Positions 33,924-44,269 of a stretch of DNA of 64,000 nucleotides are shown here, piece by piece. A model generated the notes under the pieces. That model was given only the letters and a program-made list of their open reading frames with translations. It had not been told where the DNA came from and searched no databases. The number at the start of each line of letters is the position of its first letter. Position 1 is the first letter of the stretch. The translations under genes and the position numbers were made by a program. The stretch comes from Xaviernesmea oryzae (GTDB taxonomy: Bacteria > Pseudomonadota > Alphaproteobacteria > Rhizobiales > Rhizobiaceae): contig NZ_FXAF01000008.1 in NCBI RefSeq assembly GCF_900177415.1, positions 310,001-374,000 of the forward strand, given 5' to 3'.

Positions 33924-36667
33924 TCAGTCGGAAGCAGTGAGATTGAGGTGGCGCCCCACCGAAACAGCCATGCCGCGCCGGCCGACGCCGAGCTTCACAT
34001 AGATGTTTTTCAGGTGAAATTTGATGGTCGCTTCCGAGAGGCCGAGCGTGCGCGCCATTTCCTTGTTGCTGCGGCCTTCGGTCAGCAGTTTGAGAACGGT
34101 GGTCTCGCGAGTGCTGAGCAACCCTTTTGGTGCCGGAATTCCGCTTTCGGCATTGCGGGTCGCAACGGAAGGCCGCGGCTGACGGCCGAAACCATGGCCG
34201 ACGATCCGGCTCATAAATTCCACGGCATCGACGCTGAAGGCTTTGAGGCCGAAGCGGCGCACGATGGCGCGGAGCGTCGTCGCGAATTCCTGGCCTTCGT
34301 CCAGGAAGAGTTGCGTGGCCTCGTGCGCACGGGCAAGCGCGATCGCCGACTGCAGGTAGGCAAGCGCCTGCTGCTGGCGCCCCGCTTTCCATGCCGCACG
34401 GACAGCCATGATTTCGCCGATCAGCCGATGATAACCCCGGTTCGAAGATTTGCAGGACGAGACTAGATCCTCGAGTGCATCGAGGGCCTTCAGCGCCTGC
34501 CCCTGGGCAAGCGCCAGCCGCGCCGATGCGATGTCGAAATCGCAGGCCTCCCGCCAGGTCCATTGATCGGCTGCCGCCTCCTCTCTCAGGACGGGTATAC
34601 GCTCATGCGCCTGCGCGGCCGATTCGATCATGCCCGCGCGCACCAGAAGATCGACCCGCATGATGCCGGCAGCTATCTTCAGACGCGGCAGGGCTCTTTC
34701 CGCGGCGACCTCCTCAGCCTTGTCGATGGCCGCACCGGCGGTGTCGAAACCGCTCACCTGCAGTCGGCTGCGGGCCAGCAGCCAGAACAATCGCGTGAAC
34801 AGGTCGACCCAGCTTTCACCGCGCACCAGCGGCTCGACGGATTCGCTCAGCATCTGCTCGACCAGCAGCACCTCGCCCTGGAGATAGAGTATATCGGCGG
34901 TGGCGAGCCGAGCGATCGCCATGAGGTTGCGGTCTGTCCATTGGGATCTTTCCACCAGATCCTCCGCCTCCCGGCAGAACTGCAGGGCTGCGGAAAACTG
35001 CCCGGCCAGCATGCCCACCAGTCCGAGATGCACGAGCATGAAAACCTGAGCGTAGGCCGTGCGCTCCTCCCGGTAGTAGCCCAGGGCTTTCAGTGCCGAG
35101 AGCCGGGCCGCTTCAAGATCGCCGAGCGCGTGTAGAGGATGCATAAGTGATTGTGAATCCAGGCGAGTTCCCAGGTGGCGTGCGGAGGAAGCGAGGCAGC
35201 GACCCTTTCCAGCCGCTCCGCCTGGCCCGACGCCATCCGCTTGTCCTCATAGACGTCGATCAGGCTGTCGATATGATCGAGCACGCCGCGATCGACCGCC
35301 GCCAACGCCGTTTCGGTCCATTCGCCTTCAGCCTTGAGAAGTTCGAGGCGTTCTCGCCCCGCGGCAGCATTGCCGCGTTTGGACAGAACCACGGCATAAC
35401 AGAGGGTCAAGCCCGGAGACGCATGCAGAACATCCGGCGGAAAATTGTCGATCAGGTGCTCAAGCACCTTGTGGCCGGCGCGCAGGAATATATCGACCCC
35501 GCCAGCGCGGCCAATGATCTCCTCCGCCATGCGGAAATCCCCGCCTCGGGCGGCATGCGACACCGCACGCTCAAGCAGGCCGTGCCCGGCAAACCAGGCG
35601 GCCGCGCGCGTATGCAGCGCCTTTTCGAGCCTGTCCAGATCGTGTCGCGCGTCGTCGAGAAGGCAGGCGCGCAATACCGGATGCAGCGCAAGCCAGCCTG
35701 CCGCCTGCCGGTCGATCACCGGCCGCAGGTCGTCGAGCAACAGGACGTCCCCGGATTCGAGCGGCTCGCAACCGAGATCGACCGCCAGCTCCGGGCAGAA
35801 ATCCTCGAAGATCGCGGTCCTTCGCAGCATCTCGAGCAGGGTAGTGGAAAACCGCCGGATGACCGCCTCCCGCACGAAGCCGGCCAGATCCGCGTGACGG
35901 CCGGCCAGCAGCCTGTCGCGCTCCTCTTCCGACTGGCTCGTGGAAACGATCCCGGCCGCGAGCTGGGCAAGAGCCGGCCAGCCACGGGTGATCCGCATCA
36001 GCGGGTCGATCAGGGCCGCCGTAGTGGAACGCGACAGCAGCCGGCGCATCTCCGAGCGCCCGAAGGCGAGCTCACCCGCCGTGATGCCGGTCAGGACTCC
36101 CCGCGCCTTGAGCCGCGCCAGCGGCAGATGCGGCTGGCGGAAGGAACTGCAGGCGATACGCAGATTATCCGGCGCTTCCAGCACCAGTTCCTCGAGCAGG
36201 CGCGGCTGACCGGCCAGATCGATCTCGTCGATGCCATCGAGAAAAAGAACCGTGATACCGTCGCCCTGGCCTGCCTCCTCCAGGATATCCGTCAGCGTTG
36301 TTGCCCGGATTTCGTCCCGCAGGCCGAGCGCTTCACGCAGATCGGCAATGAAGCGTTCCGGCGACATGCCTGGCGCAATGGTGAGCCAGCAGCATCGCTC
36401 GACCCGGACGGCGGGTCCGGGCAGCGGCAGCTCGCCCAGGGCAATCTTCTCGTAGGCGGCCTTCATCAGGGCGGTCTTGCCGAACCCAGGGGGCGCGTGC
36501 AGGACGACGGTCTGACGGGCAAGGCCTTCCGCCAGCCTCGACAGGAGATAGGGCCGCTCTACCCCGCTGAACAACATGCGCGGCGGGCGGAACCTGAGCC
36601 CCATCCTCGCGCTCCCGTCCGGCTCCGCCGTATGAGCCCCTTTTTCCGGCAAGGACCGGTCTGCCAT
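33924..36667 (-). pseudogene. MalT-like LuxR-family regulator, broken by a frameshift
   Basis: Two frames make one regulator. The upstream frame (36667 down to 35090) has an STAND-type ATPase with Walker A APPGFGKTALM and a likely Walker B (VLFLDGIDEID). The downstream frame (35144 down to 33924) holds TPR-like helices and a C-terminal LuxR HTH (STRETTVLKLLTEGRSNKEM, then LSEATIKFHLKNIYVKLG). They join if one base is restored near 35127 (reading YTR-LGDLEAA), so a single-base loss split the gene. Either a real mutation or a sequencing error. Genes nearby are on the same strand; targets unknown. Confidence 0.75.
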
Positions 36668-36750
36668 CGCGCATTCCTCATCGAGTGGAGAGAAGCCGGC
36701 TTCACAAGCGAGCCTGAAGCCGGCCCCATCATGACCGCCAGAAATGAGGA

Positions 36751-37148
36751 TCATCCATGCGAATTGCCCGCAGGTCCAGGATTTTGCGGTTCCCCGATCT
36801 CCACCGCATGCCCGTCCGGGTCATAAAAACGGAATACCCGCTGTCCCCAAGCCTGCCGTTCGACAGGATGTATCAGCTCGACATGTGGTGCAATGATTTC
36901 GAAAGCCGCCTCGACATCCTCGTGTTCGAAATACAGCAGCAGGTTTCTTCGCCCATAGGGTTCTTCCCAAGCCGATGCCTTCCCCCAGACCGTCTGCTCA
37001 AGCGATGCTCCTTCGTGGATCGCAAAACCGTCTCGAAGAGGACGAAATTTCCGAAATCCTCCAATATCCTGAGGCCGAGCCTCTTCCGGTAGAACTCCTT
37101 GGAGCGGCTGATGTCGCGGACGAAAGGGATCGGATTGATAAAACGCAT
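36751..37148 (-). pseudogene. Glyoxalase-fold (VOC) protein, broken by a frameshift
   Basis: The N-terminal part in one frame (RFINPIPFVRDISRSKEFYR, GLRILEDFGNFVLFE) is continued in another frame (GFAIHEGASLEQTVWGKASA, then RNLLLYFEHEDVEAAFEII and a final FYDPDGHAVEIGEPQ). One base restored near 37031 joins them into a ~130-residue glyoxalase/bleomycin-resistance/dioxygenase-superfamily protein. It ends at the start of the MalT-like regulator (ATGA-type overlap with a start at 36754). Substrate unknown. Confidence 0.75.
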
Positions 37149-37336
37149 CGAATTTCTTTCGTGACCTCAAGGCCGTCGACGCAACCGTGTCCGGGCCGAA
37201 GTTGCGTCCGAGGATGCAGCCGCCCCGGCTCCCTATCAACGCTCCGGCCTGCGCGCCCGTCAAGCCTTCAATCCGCAAACGGATCGTCCGCGACGAACAA
37301 CCGGGCCGCGGCGACGAAACATGGCGGACCGAACGT

Positions 37337-38434
37337 TCAATCGTCGCCATGACCCAGGGGGGTGTAAGGCTGTTTCAGTCCGAACTGGGCGGGGCCGAAC
37401 ACGGCGAGGGCTTCCGGCGTGCGCATGATCGGCGGCACGCGAACGGCAAGCACATTGACCCGCTGCCCATAGCGCAATCTCTCGGTGGTGATCGCCTCGG
37501 CAGTATCGAGGTCGAGAACCGTGATCAGGTCGGGCACGATGGCAAGCACCTGTCCTCCGTCCTCCTCGGCAATGAGATTTTCGTTCTGGATGCGGATCTT
37601 TACCGTCGGTCGCGACGGATCGAACGGCTCGACCGTCGCTACGCCGATCGACCAGCCGTTTTCCTCCTTCCGCACGACATCAACGATCTTGCCGGCGGCG
37701 ATCACCTTCGCATGGCCGTAATGCGTGCCGGCAAAGAAGTCGACGAGGGCGGAAACGGGATCGCGATGACCGGCCGCCGCCTCGCGCAGCGTACGGCCGA
37801 TGCCGATGGCAAGCGACATGGTCGCGGGAACCGAAACACGCTTCGCCGTCCTGCCGTTCATGCCGTAGTTGACGATGTAGGACTGGCCGCCCATGCGGAT
37901 GGTGACGCCACGGGCATACCATTCCGCCTTCGCGGCGTCGTTCGTTTCGATTAGGACACGATTGCCCTGTTCGTCGGCGATCGCAACCGGACTTGCCGGC
38001 ACCCCGTAGACATGAAACGTCTCCATTTCGAGCTGCGGGAAGGCGCGACCCATACCGTCGGCGTCAATCACCGGCAGGCGACGCCGGGCGGCAAGCGCGA
38101 TGGGAATCATGGAATTGATGCCGCCTGCCTCGAACGGAATGATCGCACCGGCCCTGCCGCCCGTATGATCTTCATAGGCGTCGAGCGAAAGGCCTATCTC
38201 GTCCCCCGAAGGGATTTTCTCGATCAGGATGGTCGGCGCCCCCATGGCGCCGCAGGCGACGACGGCCACCTCGTCCGAAACGTCTTCCAGGGCCAGCAGC
38301 TCCACAGGCCCGTATTCCTCGATCGCCGCTTTCGCCAGGAGCTTGCCGATATAGGGATCGCCGCCGCCGCCCGTACCTAGAAGCGCCGCGCCGACCGCCA
38401 GGTCGTCGATGTCCTGATCCGTGATGATGGGCAT
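37337..38434 (-). CDS. DUF917-family protein (paralog 2)
   Basis: A 365-residue protein of the DUF917 family, often found with hydantoinase/oxoprolinase genes. Conserved blocks are VGAALLGTGGGGDPYIGKLL, a PVIDADGMGRAFPQLEMETF segment and the C-terminal INVLAVRVPPIMRTPEALAV-like stretch. It overlaps the start of nothing, but its own start codon touches the stop of the related gene upstream (38434). The two paralogs share most motifs and are a tandem duplication. Biochemical role is unproven. Confidence 0.85.
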   Translation of the reverse strand: MPIITDQDIDDLAVGAALLGTGGGGDPYIGKLLAKAAIEEYGPVELLALEDVSDEVAVVACGAMGAPTILIEKIPSGDEIGLSLDAYEDHTGGRAGAIIPFEAGGINSMIPIALAARRRLPVIDADGMGRAFPQLEMETFHVYGVPASPVAIADEQGNRVLIETNDAAKAEWYARGVTIRMGGQSYIVNYGMNGRTAKRVSVPATMSLAIGIGRTLREAAAGHRDPVSALVDFFAGTHYGHAKVIAAGKIVDVVRKEENGWSIGVATVEPFDPSRPTVKIRIQNENLIAEEDGGQVLAIVPDLITVLDLDTAEAITTERLRYGQRVNVLAVRVPPIMRTPEALAVFGPAQFGLKQPYTPLGHGDD

Positions 38435-39522
38435 CAGTCGATCTCCTCAATGGAGGTGAAGGGTTCCTTCAGTCCGAAGCAGGAGGGACCGAAGACGTTT
38501 AGGGCTTCAGGCGTGCGCATGATTTCCGGGACGGAGACCGCGACCACGGTCACACGCTGGCCGTAACGCAGGTTTTCGCTGGTGATCGGCTCGGCCGTCT
38601 CCGTGTTCATGATCGAAATGAGGTCGGGCACGATGGCCTTCACCTTGCCGTCCACCCGGGCGATCAGGTTTTCGTTCTGGATTTCGATCTCCATCTGGGA
38701 GTGGAAATGCCCGATGCCTTCGATGAGAGCCTTGCCCATGGTGAAACCGGCCCTGGTCTCGCGCATCACGTCGACGATCTTGCCCGAGAAGATCACCCGC
38801 CCGTAGCGATAGAGCGTGGAAGGCAGGAAGCCGAGCAATGCCTCGATTGGGTTGCGGTGCTCGTCATGCGCCTTGCGGAGCACCTCGCCGATGCGGATCG
38901 CCAGCGTCAGCGTGTTGGGAATGGCGGTGCGCTTCACCTCGGCGCCGCTCATCGCATATTCGGCGATGTAGGCGCAGCCGCCCATGCGAATCGCAACGGC
39001 GCGCGACAGCCATTCCATCTGCCGGTTGTCGACCGCCTCGATCAGCGCGCAATCGCCCCATTCGTTGCTGACAGCCATGGGCGAACCCGAGACGCCATAG
39101 ACCCCGAACGTCTCCATTTCGAGGAACGGAAATGCGCGGCCCATGCCATCCGCATCGACGATCGGCAGACCGAGGCGCGCACCGACGACGAGCGGAATGG
39201 TGGAATTGATGCCGCCGATCTCGATCGGCATCGTCGCATGCGCCATCCGGCCCAGCCGCTTCTCCAGCCGGACAAGCGAGGCGATCGCCTCTTCCCCCGA
39301 CGGGATCTTCTCCACCAGCACGGTCGGGGCGCCCATCATGGCCGTCGGCACGACAAGCCAGTCGTCGGCTATGTCCTGTGGATCGATCAGTTCGACTTCA
39401 CAGCCTTCATCGAGGTATTGCTGGACCATCAGGCGGCCGACATACGGATCGCCGCCACCACCGGTGCCAAGAAAGGCTGCGCCGACCGCGAGATCGGCAA
39501 GATGTTCACGCGTGAGCTTCAT
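38434..39522 (-). CDS. DUF917-family protein (paralog 1)
   Basis: A 362-residue DUF917 protein with the same motifs as its neighbour (VGAAFLGTGGGGDPYVGRLM, VDADGMGRAFPFLEMETFG, PEIMRTPEALNVFGP). It lies 9 bases after the HyuA-like gene and its stop shares a base with the next start, so the three genes are translationally coupled. It possibly replaces the missing HyuB-type subunit or acts on an intermediate; that is inference. Confidence 0.85.
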   Translation of the reverse strand: MKLTREHLADLAVGAAFLGTGGGGDPYVGRLMVQQYLDEGCEVELIDPQDIADDWLVVPTAMMGAPTVLVEKIPSGEEAIASLVRLEKRLGRMAHATMPIEIGGINSTIPLVVGARLGLPIVDADGMGRAFPFLEMETFGVYGVSGSPMAVSNEWGDCALIEAVDNRQMEWLSRAVAIRMGGCAYIAEYAMSGAEVKRTAIPNTLTLAIRIGEVLRKAHDEHRNPIEALLGFLPSTLYRYGRVIFSGKIVDVMRETRAGFTMGKALIEGIGHFHSQMEIEIQNENLIARVDGKVKAIVPDLISIMNTETAEPITSENLRYGQRVTVVAVSVPEIMRTPEALNVFGPSCFGLKEPFTSIEEID

Positions 39523-39531
39523 GGTTCCACC

Positions 39532-41073
39532 TCAGCCGATCACAAGGTCGCCGACGGCCTTGACGCGAATGCGCGTCGCACTGCCCGGCAGATAGGCGAG
39601 CGGCACTTCCTCAATGTCCATGATCTTGACCGAAGCCGGATCGGCGCCTGCCCTTGCGGCGCGCTCCGACGCTTCGACCTTGGCCCCGGTCAGCACGACT
39701 TCGCGCGACGTGCCCTCAAGAGAGAAGATGCGGTCCACCTCTCCGCCGACCTGAGCGATCGCGGCGCCAATCGCATTCGCGACGGAGGCGTTTTCCGGCC
39801 GGATGACCTTCGAGGCGGAAGGCAGGTCACGGGAAACGAGGATGTTGCCGCCGCCGACGAGGATGACCGGCAGCGGATCGGCGCTCGTCTTCATGCGGTC
39901 CACCGCCTCGTCCACCATGCGGTGCATGGTGTCGAGGGCCGTTTCGATGGTCTTCGCCGGGATATGGGCGACGCGGAACCGGTCGCCGATATCCTCAAGC
40001 CCGGCCGCGACGACGATATCCGTGGTCGTCAGCGTGTCGCCACCGAAAACCAGCGCCCTGGACGTGATCTCGTAGCCGACCGAATCCGGGCCGATCCGCG
40101 CCCCCTCGTCGCGCACCAGCGAGCCGCCGCCGAGGCCGATCGCCAGCACGTCCGGCATGCGGAAATTGGTGCGCACGCCACCGATATCGACCGCCACTGC
40201 CGATTCCCGCGGGAATCCCTGCATCAGCATGCCGACATCCGACGTCGTTCCGCCGATATCGACCACCATCGCCTCCTTCTCGCCAGCCAGCGTGGCCGCG
40301 CCGCGCATGGAATTGGTCGGCCCGGAGGCGAAGGTCAGCACCGGGTAGCGCTCGACATAATCCGGCGTCATCAGGGTTCCGTCGTTCTGGCTGATGTAGA
40401 AGGGAGCCTCGATCGAAAGCTCCCGCAACGCGTTGCGAAACGACGAGACGACCTTCTGCGATAGATCGGCCAGCGACGCATTCATGATCGAGGCATTCTC
40501 ACGCTCGAGGAAACCGACGCGGCCGATCTCGTGGCTGAGCGACAGTGTTATGTCCGGCACCTCGTTCTTCAGGATTTCGGCGGCGCGCAGCTCCATCTCC
40601 GGCGTCACGGGCGAAAAGACCGAGGTCACGGCGGCCGATCTCAGCCCCCTCATGCGGATGGTGCGGGCGACGCCGATCAGTCCTGCCTCGTCGAGCGGCG
40701 CAATCTTGCGGCCATCGAATTCGTGTCCGCCGCGCAGCATGAAGGTATGGCGGCCAAGCGTGTCGGCGAGATCCCTCGGCCAGTCGGTCATGGGGGGCAG
40801 GCCCTTGGTCGCGGGCAGGCCGAGCCGCACGGCGGCCACCTCCAGCAGGCGCTTGCGCTCCACGACCGCGTTGGTGAAGTGCGTCGTACCGATCATCACC
40901 GCCTGGATCTGCGAGACCGAGACGCCCGTCATATCGAGGAGCTTCCTCAAGACCGCGACAATGCCGGAGCCGACATCGGCCGTCGTCGGGCTCTTGCACG
41001 CGGCGACGACCGCCGGTCCGTCCATAAGGGCTGCATCCGTATTCGTGCCGCCGACATCGATGCCTATGCGCAT
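39532..41073 (-). CDS. Hydantoinase/oxoprolinase subunit A-like protein (HyuA)
   Basis: A 513-residue protein with the ASKHA-type phosphate loops of hydantoinase A: RIGIDVGGTNTDAALM at the start, VVDIGGTTSDVGMLMQG near residue 280 and an adenosine-side VLVGGGNILV stretch near residue 420. Such proteins open hydantoin or oxoproline rings with ATP, usually with a separate B subunit. No HyuB gene is present here; two DUF917 genes stand in that position. The start at 41073 is taken at the conserved beginning; the frame extends to 41133. Confidence 0.88.
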   Translation of the reverse strand: MRIGIDVGGTNTDAALMDGPAVVAACKSPTTADVGSGIVAVLRKLLDMTGVSVSQIQAVMIGTTHFTNAVVERKRLLEVAAVRLGLPATKGLPPMTDWPRDLADTLGRHTFMLRGGHEFDGRKIAPLDEAGLIGVARTIRMRGLRSAAVTSVFSPVTPEMELRAAEILKNEVPDITLSLSHEIGRVGFLERENASIMNASLADLSQKVVSSFRNALRELSIEAPFYISQNDGTLMTPDYVERYPVLTFASGPTNSMRGAATLAGEKEAMVVDIGGTTSDVGMLMQGFPRESAVAVDIGGVRTNFRMPDVLAIGLGGGSLVRDEGARIGPDSVGYEITSRALVFGGDTLTTTDIVVAAGLEDIGDRFRVAHIPAKTIETALDTMHRMVDEAVDRMKTSADPLPVILVGGGNILVSRDLPSASKVIRPENASVANAIGAAIAQVGGEVDRIFSLEGTSREVVLTGAKVEASERAARAGADPASVKIMDIEEVPLAYLPGSATRIRVKAVGDLVIG

Positions 41074-41176
41074 TCTCTTCTCCTGACTTGCTATCGGGCA
41101 AAGGGCGACCGGTGCGCGGACACCTGACCGCACGGGACATCCTGCCTATCGTTGATACTTTTCGGCGGCTGCGGCC

Positions 41177-42235
41177 TCAGGCCACCAGCGCCTCGGAACG
41201 ATCCGGGTCCCAGGACACGCCCACCACCTCGCCCGGTGAAAAGCGCGCCAAATGGGCCTGGTTCTGCCTTTCTGCGACGATTTCCTGGCCTGCCACGGAC
41301 AGGCGGTAGCGGACCAGCGCCCCCTGATAGGTCTCGGAAACGACCGTTGCCGACAAACCGGCGCCGGCCGCACCGATGATCACGTTTTCCGGCCGGATGA
41401 CGAGCTTTGCGGCGCTCCCGACGGACACCTCGGCGACCGGCGCGCGCGTGAGCACGGTGCTGTCGCCGAAGTCCACGGAAAGCCTTTCGCCCTGGCGCCC
41501 CCGCACAGTGACGTCGATGACGTTGGACTGGCCGATGAAGGTGGTGACGAAAAGCGTCTTCGGTCTTTCGTAGATCTCCTGGGGCGTGCCGACCTGCTCG
41601 ACGCGTGCCTTCTGCATGACGCCGACCCGGTCCGACATGGTGAGCGCCTCGTCCTGGTCGTGCGTCACATAGACGGTGGTGATGCCGAGCGACTTCTGGA
41701 GGTCCTTGATCCAGTATTTCATTTCCTCGCGCAGCGCCTTGTCGAGCGCGGAAAGCGGCTCGTCGAGGAGCAGGATCCGCGGCTCGGTGACGAGCACGCG
41801 GGCAAGCGCGACACGCTGCTGTTCACCGCCCGAAAGCTGGCGCTGATAGCGGTTCTCGTAGCCCACGAGGCCGACCTGGCGGAGCGCGAAGGCAACCGCC
41901 CTGTCGATATCCTCATGACTCTTCTTCCTGAGCTTCAGGCCGAAGGCGATGTTGTCGGCGACGTTCATATGCGGGAAGATCGCGTAATTCTGGAAAACGA
42001 TGCCGATATCGCGTTTTTCCGGTGGCAGTCGCGTCACGTCGTCCGAGCCGATCAGGATCTGGCCTACCGTGGGCCGGATGAACCCCGCGATCATTCGCAG
42101 CGTCGTCGACTTGCCGCAACCCGACGGACCGAGCAGCGAGAAGAACTCGCCCTGCCGGATGTGAAGGTCGATGCCTGCGACCGCAATGTTTTCGCCATAC
42201 GATTTAACGAGGTTTTTCAAGTGGATATCCGACAT
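41177..42235 (-). CDS. ABC transporter ATP-binding protein, PotA-like
   Basis: A 352-residue ATPase. Walker A is LGPSGCGKSTTLRMI, Q-loop VFQNYAIFPH, signature LSGGEQQRVALARVL, Walker B ILLLDEPLSALDKALR and H-loop YVTHDQDEALTMSD; TOBE-like strands finish the protein. It belongs to the set with the binding protein at 42303 and two separate permeases at 43466 and 44269. It probably energises uptake of a hydantoin- or oxoproline-like compound; the substrate is inferred only from neighbouring enzymes. Confidence 0.92.
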   Translation of the reverse strand: MSDIHLKNLVKSYGENIAVAGIDLHIRQGEFFSLLGPSGCGKSTTLRMIAGFIRPTVGQILIGSDDVTRLPPEKRDIGIVFQNYAIFPHMNVADNIAFGLKLRKKSHEDIDRAVAFALRQVGLVGYENRYQRQLSGGEQQRVALARVLVTEPRILLLDEPLSALDKALREEMKYWIKDLQKSLGITTVYVTHDQDEALTMSDRVGVMQKARVEQVGTPQEIYERPKTLFVTTFIGQSNVIDVTVRGRQGERLSVDFGDSTVLTRAPVAEVSVGSAAKLVIRPENVIIGAAGAGLSATVVSETYQGALVRYRLSVAGQEIVAERQNQAHLARFSPGEVVGVSWDPDRSEALVA

Positions 42236-42302
42236 CGCCCTTCCGTTCCTGTCAGTTCTGGAGGTGACGGCCGCGCTGGCGCGGCCACCGGCTCGTCCGG
42301 CG

Positions 42303-43406
42303 TCAACCGGCGAAGATCTCGTTTACCGTCTCGACGATCTCGTCTTCGTTTTCGAGATAGGCGTTCCAGTCGGGCAGCCAGAAATTCTTGATCGCATCCG
42401 CGCTGTTGACGATGCCGGCCTTGACGAGATTGTCGGGCAGGACGGCGTTGCAGACCGTCGGGCGCAGGTAGAATTCCTTGCCCATGTTGGTCATGAAGGA
42501 CGGTTCCAGCGCCCGGTTCAGCAGCGCGTATGCGAGTTTTTTCTGGGTCGGCTCGGCATAGCGGCTGACCGTGTAGGTCTGCGTCAGGATCGGCTGCAGC
42601 TCCTTCCAATACATGACGGAGAAGGGAGCGCCCTTGTCGCGCGCCTGCATCGGCTCGGCGTCGCTCTGGACCGCGATGACGACCTCGCCGCGATCCATCA
42701 GCGTCTGCATGTTGCCGGTGAAGTCGGAAATCTTGGCGGGCATCAGGGCACGCATGGCCTCATAGCCGGCCCCGAGGTCGTATTGGTCCTTGCCGAACAG
42801 GGTGCAGGCGACGAGGAAGAAATCCATCTGCAGCGTGTTGGAGGTGATGTAGGTGCCGCGTTTGCCGGCAAATTCCGGCTTCCACATGTCCTTGAAGCTC
42901 GCGGGCGGTGGGTTGACCAGATCGGTGCGGTAGGCATGCACATACTGGTTGAACGCCCAGGTGACGCCGACGCCGTTTGAGGTCGCGAAAGGCCAGAGGT
43001 TCTTTCCGTTCGGGACGTTGGGGAGGATCTCCTCGATGGTATGGAAGAAGTCGCCAGCCTTTGCCGTCTTGAACATCTCCGGCAGGTTCCAGTTGGTGAT
43101 GTCGAGCGGCGGCGTCTTCGGACCGTTGGCGACGAATTTCGGGAACCACGGCCAGGTCGAGTCATACTCGATCCTGCAGTTGAAATCCTTGGCGAAGTCG
43201 GTGAGCAGGTACTTGTGCACCAGTTCGCCCCAGGGGCCGCCCCACTCTCCCACGCGCAGCACCGCGCCACCGGCATCGAAGACGGACCCGTCATAGCTCA
43301 CGTCCTGCGAGAAGGCGTGATTGATGTTGAAGAGCGGCAGCGTGGCCGCGGCGGCCCCCAGCTTTAGGAGCTTTCGGCGGTCTGGATCGAATGTATGGTC
43401 AGTCAT
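42303..43406 (-). CDS. ABC transporter periplasmic binding protein, PotD-like, Tat-exported
   Basis: A 367-residue substrate-binding protein with a twin-arginine signal (DRRKLLKLGAAAATLPLF, RR at 10-11). The mature protein has an AFNQYVHAYRTDLVNPPPAS segment near the middle and RYAEPTQKKLAYALLNRALE near the end, as in the polyamine/opine group. The ATG at 43406 is chosen because the signal starts there with a ggggaac box upstream, although the frame is open far beyond, to 44303. Same operon as the racemase and HyuA-like genes. Confidence 0.9.
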   Translation of the reverse strand: MTDHTFDPDRRKLLKLGAAAATLPLFNINHAFSQDVSYDGSVFDAGGAVLRVGEWGGPWGELVHKYLLTDFAKDFNCRIEYDSTWPWFPKFVANGPKTPPLDITNWNLPEMFKTAKAGDFFHTIEEILPNVPNGKNLWPFATSNGVGVTWAFNQYVHAYRTDLVNPPPASFKDMWKPEFAGKRGTYITSNTLQMDFFLVACTLFGKDQYDLGAGYEAMRALMPAKISDFTGNMQTLMDRGEVVIAVQSDAEPMQARDKGAPFSVMYWKELQPILTQTYTVSRYAEPTQKKLAYALLNRALEPSFMTNMGKEFYLRPTVCNAVLPDNLVKAGIVNSADAIKNFWLPDWNAYLENEDEIVETVNEIFAG

Positions 43407-43465
43407 GTCCAAGTTCCCCTTTTTTAACGGATGGATCAGTGGTTGACGTTGTTCCGGGCGGGCCC

Positions 43466-44269
43466 TCAGCCGCCGAAGATGCGTTTCAGGTTGACCAGCC
43501 TGGATGTCGCCACCATGGAGATGACGACGAGGACGATCGCGAAAATCCCCGCCGCCGCCGCGGTGGGCTCGAAGGAGTAGCGAAGCGCCACATACATGGC
43601 CATCGGCAGCGTCTGGAGGTTCGGCGTCGAGAGGAACAACGTCACCTCGAACTGGCCGAAGGAGATGATGAAGGCGAAGATCGTGCCCGCAGAAATGGCC
43701 GGCGAGATGATCTTCAGCGTCACGAGGCGGAAGGCGGCGAACGGCGAGGCCCCGAGCGAACGGGCCGCCTCCTCCAGGCTGCGATCGAACCCCACCAGCG
43801 CGGCGGTGACGGTCGCGATCACGAAAGGGCATGTGACGATCACATGGCCGATGACGAGCCCGGCCAGGGACCGCGCAAGCCCGATGCCGCTCGACACATA
43901 GAAGACGTAGAGCGCAAGCCCCAGCACGACGCCGGGCAGCACGATCGGCATCATGAAGAACGCCCGCAGCACCGCGACGACGCGACCGCCGGCGCGGGTC
44001 AGGAAAAGCGCGGCCATGGCGCCGATGACGGTAGAGATCACCGTCGAGATGGCCGCGACCAGGAAGGAGATTCCGTAGGCCGACAGGAAGGTCGGCGACG
44101 TGAGGAAGGAGATCACCCAACGCAGCGACAGTCCCTGGGGAGGAAACGTGAGATAATCGCCCGCATTGAGCCCGGCCAGCACCACGATGACCACCGGGAT
44201 GGCCAGCATCGCCAGGGTGATCACGGAAATCGCCTTGAAGATCAGCGGGATCGGAGATTCGTCGCGCAT
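43466..44269 (-). CDS. ABC transporter permease, PotC-like
   Basis: A 267-residue inner-membrane permease with about six spans and the EAA loop SLEEAARSLGASPFAAFRLV. Its start overlaps the last base of the upstream permease gene at 44269, so the two halves of the channel are made together. Unlike the transporter at 2.3-6.4 kb, the two permeases are separate proteins here. Confidence 0.92.
   Translation of the reverse strand: MRDESPIPLIFKAISVITLAMLAIPVVIVVLAGLNAGDYLTFPPQGLSLRWVISFLTSPTFLSAYGISFLVAAISTVISTVIGAMAALFLTRAGGRVVAVLRAFFMMPIVLPGVVLGLALYVFYVSSGIGLARSLAGLVIGHVIVTCPFVIATVTAALVGFDRSLEEAARSLGASPFAAFRLVTLKIISPAISAGTIFAFIISFGQFEVTLFLSTPNLQTLPMAMYVALRYSFEPTAAAAGIFAIVLVVISMVATSRLVNLKRIFGG

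Noticed and set aside
35147..36826. A 559-codon plus-strand frame opposite the MalT-like regulator
   Set aside because: The frame is Arg/Gln/Gly-rich without recognisable motifs, while the opposite strand encodes a clear ATPase and TPR protein. An antisense shadow.
38701..40464. A 587-codon plus-strand frame opposite the DUF917 and HyuA-like genes
   Set aside because: His/Arg/Asp-rich with no family motif and it runs across two real genes. An antisense shadow.
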